From: QZLE01 sp033852075
GTDB lineage: Bacteria > Pseudomonadota > Gammaproteobacteria > QZLD01
Length of the DNA stretch: 64,000 nucleotides
Assembly (NCBI GenBank): GCA_033852075.1
Contig: JAWSVC010000007.1
Location: forward strand, 113,926 to 177,925
Reading direction: 5' to 3'
In this document: in pieces, positions 62,133-64,000 of the stretch
How positions within the stretch are numbered: position 1 is the first letter of the stretch
Layout: the number at the start of each line of letters is the position of its first letter
Notes under the pieces: model-generated
What the model was told of the DNA's origin: nothing
What the model saw: only the letters and a program-made list of their open reading frames with translations
The model's database searches: none
Made by a program: the position numbers and the translations under genes

Positions 62133-64000
62133 ATGCACACAACAAATGCCATTGCCACGTCACGCCCACGCATAACCTCTAAAAGATCCCTGAGCGCACT
62201 TCGACTACGCTCAGCACAGGTAGCCGAAGGGTCAATTGCACAAACTTTTAACCCTCTCAAAAACATCCTCATACAATTAGCACTACTCTGCTCACTTTTT
62301 GGAATTGTGAGTAGCAATGCGTTTGCAGGAGAGCCCACATATTATTATGCCACAGACTATAACCAGCCTGTTCAATCCTCATTCTCAGAAACAAGAGAGC
62401 TTGCATGTGACCGGATGGTTGCTTATCACTCAGGCAGTACTTTAATAGATTTCTATTATGATGAAGAATTTGATGTTTATGTATGTTATATAGACTCAAA
62501 TAATTATTATGGTTGGACATATACACATTGGATTATGTCAAGAGAATGTCCTGAAGGTGATTTTGACCCAGAAACACAATCTTGCTATTGCTCAGATCCT
62601 GCTGAGTACTGGGATTCAGGACATAATTTATGCAAAGACCGCTGCCCCGACCCGGAACAATTTTGGAATCTTGATACTCAGCAATGTGAGTCATACGAAT
62701 TTTACATCCAACCCGAACCTAAAAATCCGGAACAATGCGGTGTAGGCAATCCTATAGATTATCGCGCCGAAAACAAATTCCAAATCGAAACAGATTTTAG
62801 TGATACATCTCCAATGCCATTGCGCATGACTCGTTATTACAATTCAACATCAAGTAGAGCAGCTGTTACCACGACGGGAGCCAACTGGCGTCATAACTAT
62901 ATGATAGGGATTGATAATGCATATTCAGAAAGAATTTTAACTCGAACCAATACCAGCCAAAAATCGAGCATTTATAACACCCCTTCAGATGCCTGCGCCA
63001 GTGGTTGGCAGGAAGTAAACGCTGGTTCGTTCAAAGGAGCATATGCCGATACTACAGCAGTCTATGAAAATAATGAATGTAAAATCCAAACCAATGGTAA
63101 TACATTAGCTTCCATTTCAGTTAAAGCCAATAATGAAAATACAAGTCGTATTTTTAATGAAGCTGTTATTGAGCCAAATTTCAAAAAAATAACTCGTCCA
63201 AACGGCACCATCTTTACATTTATAAAATCAGAAGAATCCTGGCAACCAACAATCGCCAGAGACATCAAGCTAGAGCAACTTCCAGATAACACCTGGAAAT
63301 TCACCGACACAAATAAAACAGTAGAGATTTTTGATGCTGAGGGCAAACTTACCTCAATAACCAACATAGCAGGACATTCTCAGAGCCTATATTATGATGA
63401 AACCGGAAAGCTTGATTATGTAGAAGATGATAATGGTAATCGCTTAACTTTTGGCTATAACGACCAAGACATGGTTAGCGTAGTAACACTGCCGGATAAC
63501 ACCCAAATCAACTACGCATACGATACAAATGATAAATTAATCAACGTAATCTATCAGGATGATACACCAGAAAATTTAGATGATAATCCATACAAGCAAT
63601 ACCTGTATGAAAACACCACATTCCCATATTCCCTAACAGGAATTATTAACGAAAAAGGAATTAGATATTCTACTTTTGATTATGATTCAGAAGGTCGTGC
63701 AACTTTAACTCAACACCAACAGGGAATCGATAAATACGAATTTGTTTATAACGAAGACGGTAGCGCAACTATCACCAACCCGTTAGGCAAAGAAACCACA
63801 TATACCTTTACCGCAATAAACGGACAAGTAAAAGTAGAAACCGTAACCGGCCACCCAACCCAAATGTGTGGTGGAACAAATAAAAACTACACCTACGACG
63901 CCAACGGCTTTATCGCCACCAAAACCGACTGGAACGGCAACGTAACCTCATACGTGCGTGATGAAATGGGACGCATTTTGGAAAAAACCGTAGCTGTCGG
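62133..64000 (+). CDS. Secreted RHS/YD-repeat protein, N-terminal part
   Basis: 622 codons and open at the window end. The ATG at 62133 has a TGGGGA site. Residues ~20-35 are encoded by a family D palindrome read in frame; the signal-peptide core (ILIQLALLCSLFGIVSS, cut near AFA-G) only starts near residue 45, so the leader is unusually long. A Cys-rich region follows (CPEGDFDPETQSCYC, LCKDRCPDPEQFW, QQCES), then a DUF6531-like start (NPIDYRAENKFQIETDF, PLRMTRYYNS, WRHNYM) and YD repeats (YDETGKLDYVEDDNGNRL, YDANGFIATKTDWNGNV, RDEMGRILEKT). RHS proteins form shells that often deliver C-terminal toxins. Confidence 0.87.
   Translation, partial: MHTTNAIATSRPRITSKRSLSALRLRSAQVAEGSIAQTFNPLKNILIQLALLCSLFGIVSSNAFAGEPTYYYATDYNQPVQSSFSETRELACDRMVAYHSGSTLIDFYYDEEFDVYVCYIDSNNYYGWTYTHWIMSRECPEGDFDPETQSCYCSDPAEYWDSGHNLCKDRCPDPEQFWNLDTQQCESYEFYIQPEPKNPEQCGVGNPIDYRAENKFQIETDFSDTSPMPLRMTRYYNSTSSRAAVTTTGANWRHNYMIGIDNAYSERILTRTNTSQKSSIYNTPSDACASGWQEVNAGSFKGAYADTTAVYENNECKIQTNGNTLASISVKANNENTSRIFNEAVIEPNFKKITRPNGTIFTFIKSEESWQPTIARDIKLEQLPDNTWKFTDTNKTVEIFDAEGKLTSITNIAGHSQSLYYDETGKLDYVEDDNGNRLTFGYNDQDMVSVVTLPDNTQINYAYDTNDKLINVIYQDDTPENLDDNPYKQYLYENTTFPYSLTGIINEKGIRYSTFDYDSEGRATLTQHQQGIDKYEFVYNEDGSATITNPLGKETTYTFTAINGQVKVETVTGHPTQMCGGTNKNYTYDANGFIATKTDWNGNVTSYVRDEMGRILEKTVAV
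62185..62234 (+). repeat. Family D palindrome inside a coding sequence
   Basis: ccctgagcgcacttcgacta cgctcag ... gtagccgaaggg: the same parts in the same order as the intergenic copies at 27562-27604 and (inverse) 13257-13300. It contributes about 16 in-frame codons (SLSALRLRSAQVAEG) with no stop. Confidence 0.75.

Noticed and set aside
1..64000. tRNA, rRNA or known riboswitch genes
   Set aside because: I saw no cloverleaf with a conserved TTCGAnnC arm and no rRNA core sequence or recognised riboswitch; a covariance scan could overturn this.

Overview
The window is a stretch of a low-GC gammaproteobacterial chromosome. The evidence is gene content and order. The blocks pyrG-kdsA-eno-ftsB-ispD-ispF, smc-zipA-ligA, mlaFEDCB-murA-hisG-hisD-hisC and yrbG-kdsD-kdsC-lptC-lptA-lptB are all arranged as in Gammaproteobacteria and specify a Gram-negative LPS-bearing envelope. 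The species cannot be named from the sequence. Two NN pairs (27537-27538 and 47709-47710) mark short assembly gaps, both inside repeats.

Layout. 0-8 kb is accessory: small lipoproteins, an HD hydrolase, a PhzF-family protein, a membrane protein between 75-bp direct repeats, a YhcG-N/nuclease-like fusion, a VapBC-type toxin-antitoxin pair and an ankyrin protein, all among palindromic repeats. 8-22 kb is one long minus-strand pilus or type II secretion-like operon: prepilin, giant prepilin, PilM/N fusion, PilO, PilP-like, secretin, PilT-like ATPase, GspE/PilB ATPase, GspF/PilC, PpiC-type lipoprotein, GspG-like protein, HAMP-like membrane protein and TlpA-like thioredoxin. A CRP-type site and a Crp/Fnr-family gene lie at its head. 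22-25.6 kb holds small accessory genes, an RluA-type pseudouridine synthase and a GAF protein. 25.6-31.8 kb is the housekeeping pyrG-to-ispF block. 32-36.5 kb holds a lysozyme/lysozyme-inhibitor pair, a VWA protein and phosphate acetyltransferase. 36.5-44 kb is a methyltransferase, ligA, zipA and smc. 44-47.5 kb is a ParDE pair, a metallophosphoesterase, a TetR regulator and a VOC protein. 47.8-56.3 kb is his-murA-mla on the minus strand, and 56.7-61 kb is the divergent yrbG-kds-lpt operon. 61-64 kb is a third toxin-antitoxin pair and the 5' part of a secreted RHS/YD-repeat gene that runs off the window.

How the genes work together. The housekeeping blocks serve outer-membrane assembly: Kdo synthesis (KdsA, KdsC, KdsD), LPS export (LptA, LptB, LptC), phospholipid transport (Mla), peptidoglycan (MurA) and division (FtsB, ZipA). 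The pilus-like operon supplies motor, platform, alignment complex, secretin and two unusual prepilins, but no prepilin peptidase is visible. Intergenic DNA is full of dispersed palindromes: family A (ccggcctgcgccggtatgacg type), family B (gtaggttggcgctgagcctg type), family C (gtaggggcgaaaaat type), family D (cccttcgactacgctcagg type), and a 232-bp element with terminal inverted repeats that has inserted into family A copies.

Most notable: (1) mlaC carries tandem in-frame A AAA AAG slippery heptamers, the second abutting its stop, with an open acidic 38-codon -1-frame tail; (2) the pilus operon has a 678-codon double-domain prepilin gene and a CRP site placed as in a class II promoter; (3) a cytosolic-type GH24 lysozyme overlaps a secreted LprI-type inhibitor; (4) nested repeat insertions restore the target exactly when removed and let the size of an assembly gap be estimated; (5) a family D palindrome lies in frame in the leader of the RHS protein.
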